NCBI RefSeq assembly: GCF_002865645.1
Contig: NW_020194667.1
Coordinates: forward strand, 1,697,762 to 1,761,761
Reading direction: 5' to 3'
From: Hyaloscypha bicolor E
Lineage: Eukaryota > Ascomycota > Leotiomycetes > Helotiales > Hyaloscyphaceae
DNA: 64,000 nt
Position 1 is the first letter of the stretch. Each line of letters begins with the position of its first letter. Position numbers and translations under genes: made by a program. The notes beneath the pieces were generated by a model. That model did not search any database, was not told the origin of the DNA, and saw only the letters and a list, made by a program, of their open reading frames with translations. Of the stretch, positions 1 through 13,717 are shown piece after piece.

Positions 1-3000
1 TCGTTTAGTAGCTTATATATTATTATAGGCCTATTAAAATATCTTTTTATACTAATAAATATATTTATAATATTGAATTATTTTATTTTTAGATTAAAAT
101 AAGCTATAATTATATTAGCTATTTGAAAAGACTTTATTATAAGTATAATAGTATATATAAATAAAAGTAATACTTTTTTTTAAAGATTTTTATAAATTAT
201 TAGCCTTAAATAATATTAAATAATATATTTATTAAAATCGATTTTATATATAAATATTTATTTTAAAAGAATTAGAAATATATTTACTTTATTATTAAAA
301 ATAATTCTCTAGTAATTTCGAGCTTTAAAGTTATTAATCTCTAGTTTAGTATTCGATTTAAAGTATTTTTTAGCTAAATATTTCTTTAGATTATTTTATA
401 TCTTTAGCGCTTTCGGAAAATTATTAATATAAATTTTTCTTATTATTATATTATCCAAAACTCTCTATTCTAAATATATTCTTAATTAAACTATTACTAT
501 AATTACGGTATATATAGTCTTATAATTAAATTCCTTTTTATAATTTTCTAGTTAACTAAATAAGAAAGATTTTAATAAAAAAACTCTAAATAATTAATCT
601 AATTTAATTTATATATTATTTATAATAATATACTTATTATAGTAATTATATTACTACTAGCTTTATTTAAATTACTATTCTAATTATTTCCTTTATATAA
701 ATATATTTGAATTAGCCTATTTCTGGTTTTAATAATTAGTTTCTTTATTTATTTTCTTTTTGTTTTTATTATTTAATCTTTTATTTTAATTAAGCTATTT
801 ATTCTTTTTATAGAGGATTTTTCTATTTCTATTAAGTTTTTTTTACTTATTTTATAAATAAACTTCTCGTTTTATTTATAGGAACTATTAATAAACCTTA
901 TTATTAGTTTTAAGGAAATCCTTTTTTACTTTTATTAATTTAATATATTTCTCTAATAATTCCGATATATTTTATTATATCTCTTTCCATTATACTAAAT
1001 CTTTTTAAAAGCTTAATATTTTTATTTTTATTATTTCTAGACTCTGGTATATTTCTGGCTTTAGAGTATTTTATAAAATTATAAGTTTTATTTCTAGTAA
1101 AGCTATAAAACTTTCTATTTCCGAGTTATAACCTATTAATATACTTATAGGTTCTTTTAATTATTGGTTTATTTACTTATTATTTCTTAGTTTAGGCTCA
1201 TTTTCTATTTATTCTAATAAGCTATTATATTATAATTTCTTATTATTAAAGATTAATTTAGTATCTTAAATCTTATTTTCTAGAAATAGTTTTATTATAT
1301 TTTTTATAATCTTTATATTATAGCCTTTAATATATTTATATTTCTTTTTATGGATAATATTCTCGTTAAATATAATATTATATATAATAATTACTTTATT
1401 AAATACAGGAATCCAGATTTTATAAATATTAAATATAATATATTTAATTAAATATTTAATATACTTATATAATATAACCTTAAATATTCTTTTATTTTAT
1501 TTCATTTTATTTCGCGGTTTTTAATTATTAAATATATCCTAGAACTATATATATAAATTCTATTCTAATTAAATCTAAGATTAATTATTATTTATATTAT
1601 AAATTCTAAATTATATTAATAAAAATAATTATAAAATTACAAGTCGAGTATTTTATTTAATATTCTCTAGTTATATATATATAAGGAATTCTAATTATAT
1701 AAGTAAATTATGGCTATAGAGCTTTTTGGCTATAGCTTTTTAAATAAATTAGCTATTAAATATATTATAATTACCTTATTTATAATTTCCTGCTTTACCT
1801 ATTTAGTATTATTATTTGGCTTATATATATATAAAAAAGAAAGCTCGATTTTAATACTTTATTTCTTTATTTAGATTTAATAAACTAATATTTTTTTAAT
1901 TAAAATAACTACTTTTTTCTAATTATACTTAATATAAGTAATTAAAAGATCATATTACTTTTATATCTATTATTCAAAATCTCTAATTATATTAAATACT
2001 AGTAAATCCTCCTTATTTAATAAAAAATATTTAATGAGCTTTTTATTAAATTTATTTTTAATAATTCGAATCTAGTTCGAACTATTATAACTATTTAAAT
2101 AATTAAATAAATCTTATAAAATCCTTTAAAATAATTAAATAAATTTCTTTTTAATTAGCTTATATAAAATTATTTATCTAATATATATCTAAATATAAAA
2201 TTCATATATAATTCTCGTTAGTTTATTAATTTTTATATTATATATATAATTAATAAGCTTTTATAAAGCTTTATAAGCTAAATGCCTTATTCTTATATAT
2301 TATTTTTCTTTTAAATTACTTTTCGGTTTGAGATATTTCCTTAATTTCTTATATTAAGCTCTAATTATATATTTAAATATTAGAAATATAAATATATTAC
2401 TAGTACTAATAGAAATCTCGAATAGAATATTAAAACAAATAAAAAGCGGCTTATATTTAAGGAAAACTAAATTAAATCTATATTTTAGTTATATTAATAT
2501 TATATTTTTTTATAATTTCCTAATCTAATTATAAGATTATATTTATAATATTAAGTTTTTTTTTTTTACTAGACAAGCTTTAGAAATAATATTTATATAA
2601 AATTCTTTAATAACTATAATATTATAAAGAATTAAATCTTTAATTTATAATTTTATAAGTTTATTAATTATATTTTTAATTATATAAATATTTATATCTA
2701 GTAATTATAAAACTAGTTATTTCTATTTTTATATAATTATTAATTTTCGCTTTAATAAAAGTATTAGAATTAATTAGATTTTTATTATTAATTAAATATA
2801 TAATATTGCAATTATTTAATAAGGTATTTTAAAAAAGCAAATATTTTAGGAAATCGAGTATTATATAAATTTCTTAATTTAAACTCTGGATTATAAGTAT
2901 TAGATTTATTAGAATAGTATTAAAGTTCCTAGAATATTAGATTCCGGATATTTTAGGCTCTTTTTGAGAACTAATACCGGGTATTAGTTTCTTTATAGCT

Positions 3001-6000
3001 TATTTTTTAGTAATTTTTATATTATATTTCTTTTTTAACTAAAGTTTTAGATTCTTCTAATATTTAATTAAAAATCTTTTCCGGATTTTTCCGATTTATT
3101 TTTTATTAGACTTGAATTTTATTCAAGTTTTATTTAATTTAATAATTATAATTTCTATAGTAATATAGCTAAATAAGTTCTTAAAACTCTTATAAGAATA
3201 TTTATAGTACTTTTATTTATCTGAATCGGATTTATTATTTAATTCTTTACTAGTTCAATTCCCGAATATAATAAAAATTATAAGAGCTTCTAAATATTTA
3301 ATTTTCTAATTTTCTAAAATAATTTAATTAAATACCTGGCTATATTATTCGAATATAAGAATTAGAAGCTTTAGTTTGTTTTTATTATACAAATTATTAA
3401 ACTATTCTATTACCTAGATTAGTAAGAGTTTTTACTAGAAAACTATTAAGAACTTAATTATTACTAAACTATATTTAATTTCAGTAATTTTAAAAGCTTT
3501 AATATAATTAAATATCTTTTCCTAATTAGTAAACTAGTACTTTAGGTTTATTTTTTCTTTATTTACTTATATTAAAACAGAGCTATATATTCTTTAAATA
3601 ATAGTAATTTGTATTATATTTATAGACCGTATTTTATTAATAAAGCTTTAAGAATCTTATAAATAGAGCTCTATTTTTTTTAAAATCCTAAAATAGAATT
3701 TATAAGAATCTTAGTATTAATAGTTTAATAAAGCCATTATCTAATTATATAATAGTATACTAGCTTGTTTATCTAGTCTAGTTTCTTAATCTTATAGTCT
3801 TATAAGAGTACTAAATAATAGTTTCTAATATTCCCGAATATTATAAATAATAAAAATCCTGGTTTTAATTCTTTCTTAATTATAGATCGAGTATTTTTAT
3901 TTTAATTCTTTGCTTTAATTTAATATCCAGTATAGTAATTCTTTATTTCTTTTAATATAAGCTTATTAATTATAGAGAAAGGCCTAGAAAGAGCTACTAT
4001 ATTTGTTTTAATTATTTTATTATTAAATACATTAATTTTATTTCAGATATTCTTATTACTAGCTATTTTATAAAAAGTATTAAACTAGTCTATCTAGGAA
4101 CTATAGTTCTTTAGGATAATAATCTTAACTATAGCTTCTAATATAATTATAATTAAGCTTATAGAAATAGTAGGAATTATAATAATAGTTCCTATTAATT
4201 AATTAATAATAGAAATATAAATTAAAGTATAATTTTCAAAGAAATAACTAAATAAGCTCTTAAATACTCTTTATAATATACTATTCGAGAAGCTTATTAA
4301 TATAAGGCCGGGCTTATAACTAATATATATAAAGATTATAAAATAGAGAATTATATTAATAATAAAAAGTTAATTAAACTAGTTAAAAAAGAGCTTTAGG
4401 AAATAAGTATATAGATTCTAACTAAATAAAGTAATTATACTAGTCCCGAATTAGTAATTTTTATTATAATAATTACTTAGAAAGCTTAAATATTTTAGGA
4501 AATATAGTTTTACTTTTTCTTATTTTTTTCTTATTTTTTTCTTTAAAGAATTCTGTTTAATTAATTAAATTACTAGTTTTCTTTATATAAAGGCCTGGCT
4601 CGTAATAACTAATATAATTATAGCTTATTTTAATTTAAAATAAAATAATTTAATATTATAAATATATTTCTTAATATAAATTTTTTTTAATAAATTTATA
4701 ATACTATATAAGCTATTAAATAATTTCAAGATATTAGGCTATATAATAAAAATAAAGTAAGGTTTATATAGATTATAAAACTTTTTTATTTTATAATATA
4801 AATACTAAATAAATACTTTTAAGAAAATTAAATTTTTTAGTTTTAATAAAGCCTTATATTTATATAAATATAAATTATAAAATCTTTATTATTTTTTATA
4901 TAAATAACTTTTAAATACTTTACTATAAGAATTATAATATTATAATATTAATATATAATTCCTAAATTTACTAAGCCTAATAAGGTCTAGTTTATTAATT
5001 GAATTATTTATAGGATATAAGGTTATATAACTATATCTCGTATTTTATATCCCGTTATTTATATTTTATTATTTATATCCCGTTTCTCGAATCTCGTAAT
5101 TATATATATAACTTATAAAAAAATAATTATACTAATATTAGAACCTTTTTAAAAACGCGAAAAATAGTATTTTCCTCTAATTATATACTAATTTCCTAAT
5201 TCGGCCTAGTATTAGATTTCTTAAATACTTTATATATTTATATTATTTTTGAGGTTTTAGTTATATATTAAAGGCTATAGCCTTTTATATATAATTTCTC
5301 TTTTTATAATATTTTCTTATTTAATATATTTATTTCTTTTTATTTTATATATTTATTTCTTGCTTTATTTATATTTAACTATATAATATTTGTATTAATA
5401 AAGTATTTGAGAGTATTTAATAGCTTTAATTTTATTATAGAATTAATAGAATTCGATTTTTCTTTAATTTATTTAACTTTTATAATTTCTTGTTATTTAT
5501 AAATCTAATAAAAGTATATTATATTAATTATTAGATATTTCTCTCGAGTAATACTTAATTTAATAAGGTATTTATATAATAACTTCGAATTCATATAAAT
5601 AACTAGTAATAGTTCTATTTCTAGTACTTTATTAATTATAGATTTAATTAAAATACCTATATTAAAGCCGTGAATTATATTATAAAGTTCTAAAGCTAGA
5701 ATACTTTTAATAATTCTCTTGTATTTAGTAAAGCACTAGTAAATAATATTAGTATATTTAGTTCTATTTACTAGAACTAGAATATATCTAATTTAGAAAA
5801 AGAAATTTCTATTATTTATAAATAAAATATTTATAAAAAATAATTAAATATAAGAATTCCTTTACTAGCTTTATAAATCTTAGTTCTTTAATAATATTTT
5901 TAATTTACTATTAAATATATTTATTAAATATCTTAATATTAGTTTCTAATAATTTAATAGCTTAAATAATAATATAAGTTATATAAAGCTTCTAGTTAAT

Positions 6001-6940
6001 AGACTAATATAATATATATTTCTCTAATATATTAGTTTTTAATAAAGAGGTTTTAATAAATTTTATACCTAAAATACCTACTTTTTATAACTTAATAACT
6101 TAAGAACTAATAGAGTATTAAATATAAAATTTAAGCTATGTATTAAACTTTAGTTAAATTTTATAATTATCTTATAAAAATATAAAAATATTATTAATAG
6201 GTCTATTAATTTATTAATTAAAATATAAGAAATTTTAAAATTATTTTAAACTTATAATAATATATAATTTAAAGTATATAAAGAGAAATTAAAATTAATT
6301 TATTATATTATATATATAAAAGTATAAAAGCAAAACTTTAATATGAGTATATAACTATTTTTATTAATAATTTATTAATAAAGTTTTAGTTTATAAAAAT
6401 TTAACTTTTATTATATAATTTAGTCTTTTATATTTTAGAAATATAATATATATAATAAAAAAAATTGAAATAATTTTTACTATTTCAAATTATTAAAATT
6501 AGTTTTAAAGTTTTTTAAAGTTTAAATATATAAATTAGATTATAATAACTTATTTTAAGTTATATAAAGTTTATATAATATATATAAAATTATATTATAA
6601 ATTTATAAATTTAAACTTATAATATTAATATTTAATTTAATTAAAATAAGAGTTTTTGTAAAATACAAATTTATATTTATATAAATTATATATAATATTA
6701 GATTTTAAGTTAAAAGATAACTTATATATATGACTCTTATAATATAGTTTAAAATTTAAACTTTTATTAATATTTACTTAAATAATTTAAGAAAGAAGAA
6801 GTAAAAAATTAAGAAAATAATATCTTTACTTTTAAAGCCATTTTTAATTAATAAGACTTTAAATTTTATGTTTTAAAAAATTATTATTATAATCTCAAGG
6901 TAAATTTTATTTAATATTATAAAACCGCTTATTAATAAAG
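1..6940. repeat. AT-rich, RIP-degraded repeat block (left)
   Basis: The whole stretch is dominated by A and T, with stop codons in every frame and no usable reading frame. CpA and TpG dinucleotides are very scarce while CpT, CpG and CpC persist, which is what C-to-T mutation at CpA (RIP, known in Pezizomycotina) leaves behind. The transition to normal composition is abrupt at about 6,940-6,970. The block is therefore inferred to be old transposon DNA mutated beyond family recognition by eye. A 16-bp perfect palindrome lies at 5,270-5,285. I could not identify LTRs, terminal repeats or a polymerase fragment. Confidence 0.85.
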
Positions 6941-6964
6941 GCGTCGTGAGTTAAGATATTAATT

Positions 6965-7413
6965 ATTAGAAAATAAGGTATTTTACGGGTTTTTGGTATA
7001 AACTCGCGTGTTTTGGTGGGGGACTTCGGTTACACGGGAGGGGCAGGAAGGGAAAGAATAAGCTGGACAGCTCGAGAGGTTCTGTTCCTACAGAGACCTG
7101 AACTGGAGGAAGGTTTTGCAGATGCAGGCTGGACACGAATACCTCCCCCCCAACTCCCTCGATTCCGAGACCATGATATAATGTACGATGGGATGATAGA
7201 TGCATTCAGTAGAACGATAAACCGTCTAGGGAAGGAGAACAGGCAATTGCATAGGCGAGGCGTTTATTTTGTAGCTACAAGGGAATCGGGAAACTGTATG
7301 AGACGATGATACCAGGATGACAATGAATATGAATAACACATCAATTACATTTTCTTTTGTGGTGTTTCACTATCCTAAAAACATTAAGAGCAAAGCTATC
7401 TTCCTCGAGCCAG
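6965..7413. other. Short non-coding border between AT-rich block and first gene
   Basis: Composition becomes normal here. Overlapping open frames of 79 and 98 codons on opposite strands show no recognisable motif and look like chance. The 3' untranslated region of the minus-strand ATPase gene probably falls in the right part. Confidence 0.5.
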
Positions 7414-10400
7414 TTAAGTGAGGTCTATTTCATCAGTGCTTGAAGTCACAGCATAATCTCCTCGAGCAAGGAAGCTCAATTTGCGCTCCAAGTACATAGC
7501 CCATGGATCCATGTATGCTTTGAATCCTGGTGCTATTTGCCTCTCGAGGTTATAGACCCTTATCAGCACGTACACATTTTGTGGCACTACATTGCTTGTC
7601 CATGAGAAAGTCCAGCCACGTGACTTTTTATGTTAGCAATTGTCGAATCTGCTTGAGATATGCGGAAGACAATTCTCTTACCTTCTCTACTTGGTTATTG
7701 CTCATATAGAATGGCTCATTACAGGATGCTGTCGTAGACTTGACTTCCAAGTGGTAAGTTGGGGGACTCCTCAACCATGTTGCAGTGTAGGTATCCTGGA
7801 TGTAACCACATCTTGACAGCAGACTCGTCAAGTTTCCACGAGTATCCGCATAGGTAAAGTCGGCGTAGTCTCTCTCATTGCCTAAAAATTGATTGCTTGC
7901 GTATACCTCATTGCGATTTCTGCTTGTCCAGTGACGAGTCGGATCCCAGTCTTGGAGTTCTTGAGAGAGCCAATTGTTGATCTGTCACAATGAGCGGGAA
8001 CTCGTGGAGAGGTTGGGAATGGAAGGTGGCTTACTAATTTTTCTCCAAGTAAGCCAATGCGTCGATCATTGTCAGTCACAGTTGATAAGAGTTGCCTCGC
8101 GTGATTGGATCCCTGTTGAGCTGGAGGACGTTCGCTCCTTACGCCTGAAAATGACTCAATGTTGGATTCCAGCGCTGGATTCGCACGATTCATTCGCTCT
8201 CGCGAAGGATTCATGACTGGAGTCGTCGTGCTCAGCAGAACATCCGCTCTATCGGCAGAAATACTGCTTTCGTTTGAGTCTGATACTCCATCACCCAGCA
8301 AGGAAGGCCTGACGCCTGAAGAGGATGCGTTCCTTGCATCAGTGTTGAATCCAAATACAGGATCTGCATGATTCGTTCGTTCTCGTGAGGAAGTCCTGAA
8401 TGAAGATGATCTCGTGCTTGGCAGAGGAGTTGTTCTCCTCACAGACAAAATACCTCCGTTTGATTGTGGTACTCTCTCCCCCAGCAAGGAAGGAGGTCTG
8501 GAGACTTCAATATCTGGCTCTGGGGGAGCAGTAGTCCTACTTGGATTACGCGTTCTACGTGCTACAAAGCTGTCGCGAGATATTTCGACAATCTCATCTT
8601 CTCCCTCATCTTCGTTGACCCCATTATTGGTTTGAGGATCGTTCATGTATGTGTCAAGACTGTCAAGTGATTCTTCCAGTCCATGCTCGTTAAGAAATTG
8701 ATGAAGCTCTTCGGAAGGATAACTTAGGATGGGTTCAACCATCAAATATTGGTCATTCGGGATTCCGCAATATTGTATGAACTGACGAGACAGTGCATGA
8801 TTGATGACCGCCGGTGTCGTTTCATTGCGAGAAATGTAAATGTCGAGTCTCGTATTGTCGGTGTTGTTGAATACGACACTGCCTTTTTCTTCCACGCCAA
8901 GCACGCCGTGGACGTTGTGAATCAATCGAACCTCTGGGACGACCCAAACTTGTAGAGTACTCAAGCTATGCAGAAGCTGTGCCTTTTCTTCGAAGGAGGA
9001 TTCGGCAACCAGTCTGTTGAACGATCAGTAAATATCACTCCCATCAAGCTTTATACTTACGACGAAAAATGGACTGCTCTAAGCCTTAGATCCATGGTCT
9101 TCTGTTCGTGGTAGACAGGCGTACCAATTTTCTCCAATTTTGGCTTATCGGCCATAGAAAGTAGCCGCGACGTCTTATCCAAAGCTATGATTAAAGGTTG
9201 AAGTGTTCGGGCGGTTTTCACATCAAAATCCAGAAGGGAGAGCTTCCCATGGAAACTTGCCAGTAAGCTTGGTCGATCTGCTATGTACCAAACATCTTCA
9301 TATCTCATGCTGACGACACTTCCATCGAGAGTTCTGACAGGAAATATTGCCATCCCTTGAAGCGTTGTAATGAGGTTTTGGGGAAATGGATTTTTGAGAT
9401 ACTTGCTGAGCAGAACCAACAGTTCTTTCAATCTCTCAATCTGAGTCGTGCTTCTTGTACACAACTCTCTGACGATGTGATTGGCGTCCACGTTTCCAAG
9501 CTCCAAATAACGCTGAAATAACTGACCATATTCCGGATACTGCGAACTGATATCAAATACTATGCTCAGCCTGGGCCCGCTCCATACACATTCGGATATG
9601 TTCACCCATCGGTTGAGTTCTGGGTTGAATATAAGTCGATAAGTTTCGAAATATTCTCTAAACGATGTTATTTAGGTTAATCTTTGCAGAAAGCATTGCT
9701 ATTTCACTTACTTGACTCTGGCGCTAGGTCCAGACATGGAAGATTGTAGTCCGGTATATGCTGCTTCTGTGGCTGCTTTTGTTGTGGTGCTATCATTCAC
9801 GGGAAGTAGCGCGAGAGCCTTCAGCTGGCGCCGGTATAGGGTCACGGTTCTCGAACAGAGAACGCCAAGGTGGGTGAGTTTGTTCCAACGAAGATCGACT
9901 GCATCAGGTATATCAACAAAAAACAGGTTCGGACCTGCAGATTTCAAAAGTTCACGTGGCAAGACCGTTTGGTCTAGGCAGTGCATCTGACCATCTGTAC
10001 ATAGTACCCTCATCTCCGAGAGCGACGTATTCAATCTGGAATCCGTTGGTTCAAGCTGAAAAGCATAAGTATCCCAGCTCTCTCGAAGCAGTAGTAATAA
10101 ATCCTTGCTTGCATTGGCGCAAAGAAATTCGAATTCCGGAGTCAACCGCTGCCTGGGGTCAATTAGACGTGGTTTCGTGGATACACCGAGGCTGGAGCAT
10201 ATCCAGCTCACAAACTCTGACTCTTCTCCTATTTCGCGGGCTTTGGCGATATATGAAGGATGCAGAAGCCAGATGTTACTCGCAGGGTGGTCAGCAAACT
10301 TGCTTATAATAGTGGTGTTGTCAGGTTCTTCCACATAAAGATCGTGGCCCCTCTTGAAATATGAAGTTGGTGACGCTTGCAATAGTAAAAGATGTCGAAT

Positions 10401-12385
10401 GGAAGGGATATTGGCAGAGTGAGGCGTTTGGAACAGATAGTTGACATCATCAACTGCTTCGATTAGTGTTCTTTGTCGAAGAGGAGAGTAGCGTTCCAGG
10501 ATCATCCGGCAGACTTCAGTTCGGTCACACCTTCTAATACCAAGCCATTTGAAAAAAGCCTTTCGACTAGGATCCTGACAAGCTTCGGCTTGGACCAAGC
10601 GGATGTCTAATCCTCCCGGTATCGCTGAGTTCGATGTGTCCTCTTCCAGAAAAATGTGCCCCTCATCAAACGGGACCCATCTTCCATCACGTAGTGGTAT
10701 TAGTGGAATATCAGCAATCAAAGCGCTATTATCTTGCCGACGGAGAAGGTCTGCAATCTTTGTATGCCAACGTCTTGATCGGGCTTCGAGGTATGAAATG
10801 CCATTTTTGGTAATGAGTTCTCTCAGTTCCCGCACCAAATCGTTGATTCTCATTTTTTTGACACCCATTTGGTATAAAATTGGAAAAATATCAGCGTCCG
10901 CAGCATCGTATGCAAAAGATAAATGGCATTTGGCGCTGGCTTCGTCTTCAACCAATGGCATTTCACGTGATCTGTAATCTTGCGGAATGTAGTATAAGGT
11001 TCCAGGACGGCAGAGTCGACCATTGTATCGTGACTCTAGAACCTCAGCTATTGCCAAATCAGCAAAGATCCATCTGTTGAGTCTGCACCAGAATGTGTTA
11101 GTCCCTCCTCCATCTCTAAGATACAGGGGCCATGTGTAGCGGAGACCGACAGACGGTCGAACACCGGTGGATCGATTACTTAGATTTTCGTTGAATCGAG
11201 AAACAGCCTTGGACACAAAAGCTGTAAGAACAACCTTTAGGACTTTGTCATTCCATCTTGAGGAATCGACACTCTCTCTGTTGGCCACTAATAAGAAGTC
11301 TCCTTGAATGAGATACTATCAAAGATACTTTAGTAGCGACCGACATCAGCAAAAGTAATTTGAGGTGACTCACATTGAACCCATAGTTGTTTATAGGCAG
11401 ATAAGCATATGTTTGTTGGCTTTGCAGAAATGGTCGCATATCGTTGTCGATGGGGAAAGCCAGAACAACCTCAGTCTCTCTGACGTTGACTCTTCTGGTA
11501 TCCGTGGAAAGTATGTTCTCTTGGTAGCGCACAATAATGTACTTTTTGTCCGTCCGGCGATCTAATGAGGACGTCATGGACGGACGAGCAGACGTGCTAG
11601 TTAACCTTGCGGTTTCCTTCCCATCAAACGACTGATCCTCTACCAACTTCTCAATTTTGAATCGAAATTCCTTGCCAGGCGTGGTGATATGTAGTTTGGA
11701 TACTTTGCGCAAGAATATTAGAAGTTGTGGTTCTAATTCAACAAGCTCGTCGATGATGATTCGAGATTCTGACTCGCTGTTAAGCTCCAGCAGCATATGG
11801 GTTTCAGGTCGATCGTCTCGCGTCACTTGCCAAGGTGATCTATCAACAATGGGTGCAATCATGCCAAGCCTTTTTCTCCGGTCGAGCATGAACGAGTAAG
11901 CCTTTGAATGGATCCGGACAACATTGGCAACCTTGAATACAGACTTAAAGCCGATTCCTTTCTCTCCGATGAACCCTCGGGTTCGCTGGTCGGCTCTCTT
12001 CGTGCTGTCTCCAATGCGACATATCGCTTCGACATTTTCTTGCTTAAATCCAACCTCATTACATTCAACTTCGAGAGTCCATCGGCCATTGTAGCTATTG
12101 CAGGTGAACGAAATAGATGGAGTTACTTCGTCAAAAGTGTTATCGTCAGCATTCTGGATCAGTTCGAGAAGAAAGTGTGTTTCTTTCTCGTAGAGCTGAT
12201 CTGAAAGTCTAGAACAGGTTATTAATGCATTCCGAAAAGATCTATTTTGATACTCACATGTTTAGTGTTCGATCCAGATCGCGCATGTTATCAGATTCCT
12301 GCCCGTCTAGATTATCCACGCCTTTCCGTCGACGAATTTCTCGTATGTGCTCGTTGGCTTGCTCTCTTGAAAACGGTCTAGCCAT
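7414..12385 (-). CDS. Sacsin/NO VEIN-type GHKL ATPase with C-terminal DUF3883
   Basis: A seven-exon model (12385-12258, 12208-11374, 11315-9712, 9657-9061, 9013-8035, 7981-7682, 7623-7414) keeps frame throughout and gives 1,550 residues. Introns are 47-58 nt. The start is the first ATG of the short exon 1. The N-terminus carries Bergerat-fold signatures of the HSP90/sacsin-like ATPases: LIQNADDN near residues 59-66, NEVGF near 93-97 and GEKGIGFKSVF near 124-134. About 1,000 residues without a recognised domain follow, then a Ser/Thr/Arg/Pro-rich, probably disordered segment (roughly 8,150-8,700). The C-terminus matches DUF3883 as in plant NO VEIN: HWTSRNRN, DYADFTYAD, then HLEVKST near residue 1,460. 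The E-x-K element resembles the core of PD-(D/E)XK nuclease folds, which is inference. Its role in fungi is unknown. The gene abuts RIP-degraded DNA but its own frame is intact. Confidence 0.88.
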
Positions 12386-13329
12386 TACTACAGAATTTGC
12401 TCGAGACTGAAAGCTAGAATTGAACTAGCATGAAGGTAAAAGCACTTTAGGGATGACTTTAATCTTTCAAATGTGCTGAAGGCGGAGTGGAAAATGAATG
12501 CTAGGCAGGCTCGAACCACGAGCACAAGAATCTCGCGACTATCACTAGGCGGACGGGGTACCGGGACCTGTCGAGTTTCGTTTGCCGCCAACGAGTGCTG
12601 CGCCGCTGCACCGTGCATCCAATCAAGCTTTTCCGAAATCCTCGATTCGAGTCTAGATTCGTCGCTGAAGACACTGGTTATCTCTCATGCAGGACTTGCA
12701 GGTTTGGGTACCTACTCGAGCGGTAATATATTTATAGCAGTTGTTCTTCCTCAAAAACCGTGAGCAGGGCGGGCCAGGTCAGCCACTCGACAAACCCACG
12801 TACAGTCCTCGTCTTGCACGGAAGCTTTTCCAGAATTGGCACAATTTTCTGCGCCACCAATACAACATGAGCAGCCTTCAGACATATTGTAGAGGCAAAG
12901 CATGTTAGCTCAATCCGTTATCTCCCGTTCACCAATACGAGCGATTGGTCAATAGGCCTCCGATCAGCCAATCGCGCGCTCCCATTAGGAAATCGAGGGG
13001 CGAATATAATTCAGAGCTCATATTAGCTAGTCGCGATTTATTTGGATGTCGGAATTGTAGGGTTAAGGAGCGTGCTAGGGAACGGGAAGCGTCAGGGTAG
13101 GGCGGATTGGGTTACCTAAGTAGGCGTACGGAGGTAGGGAGTAGGCCCTGCGCCTGTGGTAGGGCTTGTCACCCCGCGGGCTGGGACGTGGTCCCTTACG
13201 AGCCTGCCGACAAAAGTTTATAGTTTTAGGCCCACTCCTCACTTCAATTTACGATATTTTCAACCACATCTTATTGAATTAGGAGTACTCCATGGCGCTC
13301 TATTAGTACCTGAACCCAGTGCTCCTGCT
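12386..13329. other. Intergenic region, no supported gene
   Basis: This is upstream of the ATPase gene and presumably holds its promoter. A 96-codon open frame on the plus strand (12,473-12,763) has no recognisable domain. A tRNA-like fragment near 12,490-12,560 on the minus strand does not fold into a convincing cloverleaf. Confidence 0.45.
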
Positions 13330-13397
13330 TTAAAACTAGCTATTTATATTTAATAATTAATTAGGCTTAACTTTATAATTATAATAAAGTAATATAT

Positions 13398-13717
13398 TGT
13401 CACGAGCACAAGATCTAGGGCCTGGAAGGCGTGGTTAAACTGTCTCTATTTCGACGATTCAAAGCTAAAGAGAGAAGAGGATCTCGAAGGAGCCTCGGAT
13501 CTAAATAATCGCGAGCTACGCACGGGCCCACGTGCTAGCTTAAGCTCGGGGTCACGTGCAATGATCAGGTGACTACAGATGCCTCGCTCAGATGCCAGAT
13601 GCCTCTCTCAGATGCCAGATGCCTCTCTCAGATGCCAGATGCCTCTCTCAGATGCCAGATGCCTCTCCCGCTCTAGTCTAACCCCTACTAGTACCGTATA
13701 TCGTAACAACCGTAACA
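13398..13717. mobile_element. Candidate solo LTR (320 bp) with 5-bp target duplication
   Basis: The element begins TGTCACG and ends CGTAACA. These are near-perfect inverted termini (6 of 7) of the TG...CA type shared by Ty1/copia and Ty3/gypsy LTRs. It is flanked on both sides by TATAT (13,393-13,397 and 13,718-13,722), a plausible 5-bp target-site duplication, although the AT-rich surroundings make a chance match easier. Its interior has normal composition with intact CpA, unlike the AT-rich DNA it sits in, so it probably inserted after that DNA was mutated. It contains two CACGTG boxes and a 20-bp tandem repeat. No internal retrotransposon sequence is present. Confidence 0.6.
13578..13667. 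repeat. 20-bp tandem repeat inside the candidate LTR
   Basis: Four near-identical copies of a 20-bp unit (GATGCCTCTCTCAGATGCCA; the first copy has one substitution) start at 13,578, 13,598, 13,618 and 13,638. A half copy follows at 13,658. Each unit contains the direct sub-repeat CAGATGCC. Confidence 0.9.

Noticed and set aside
7882..7910. Very short intron (25 nt) after the sequence encoding EIAMR in the ATPase gene
   Set aside because: A 53-nt intron at 7,982-8,034 changes the frame so that this stretch reads through as coding, giving the expected DUF3883 approach sequence.
12490..12560. Possible tRNA on the minus strand (GGTTCGAGCC-like B box, GTG in anticodon-like position)
   Set aside because: The acceptor and T stems do not pair properly and no complete cloverleaf could be drawn; at most a relic.
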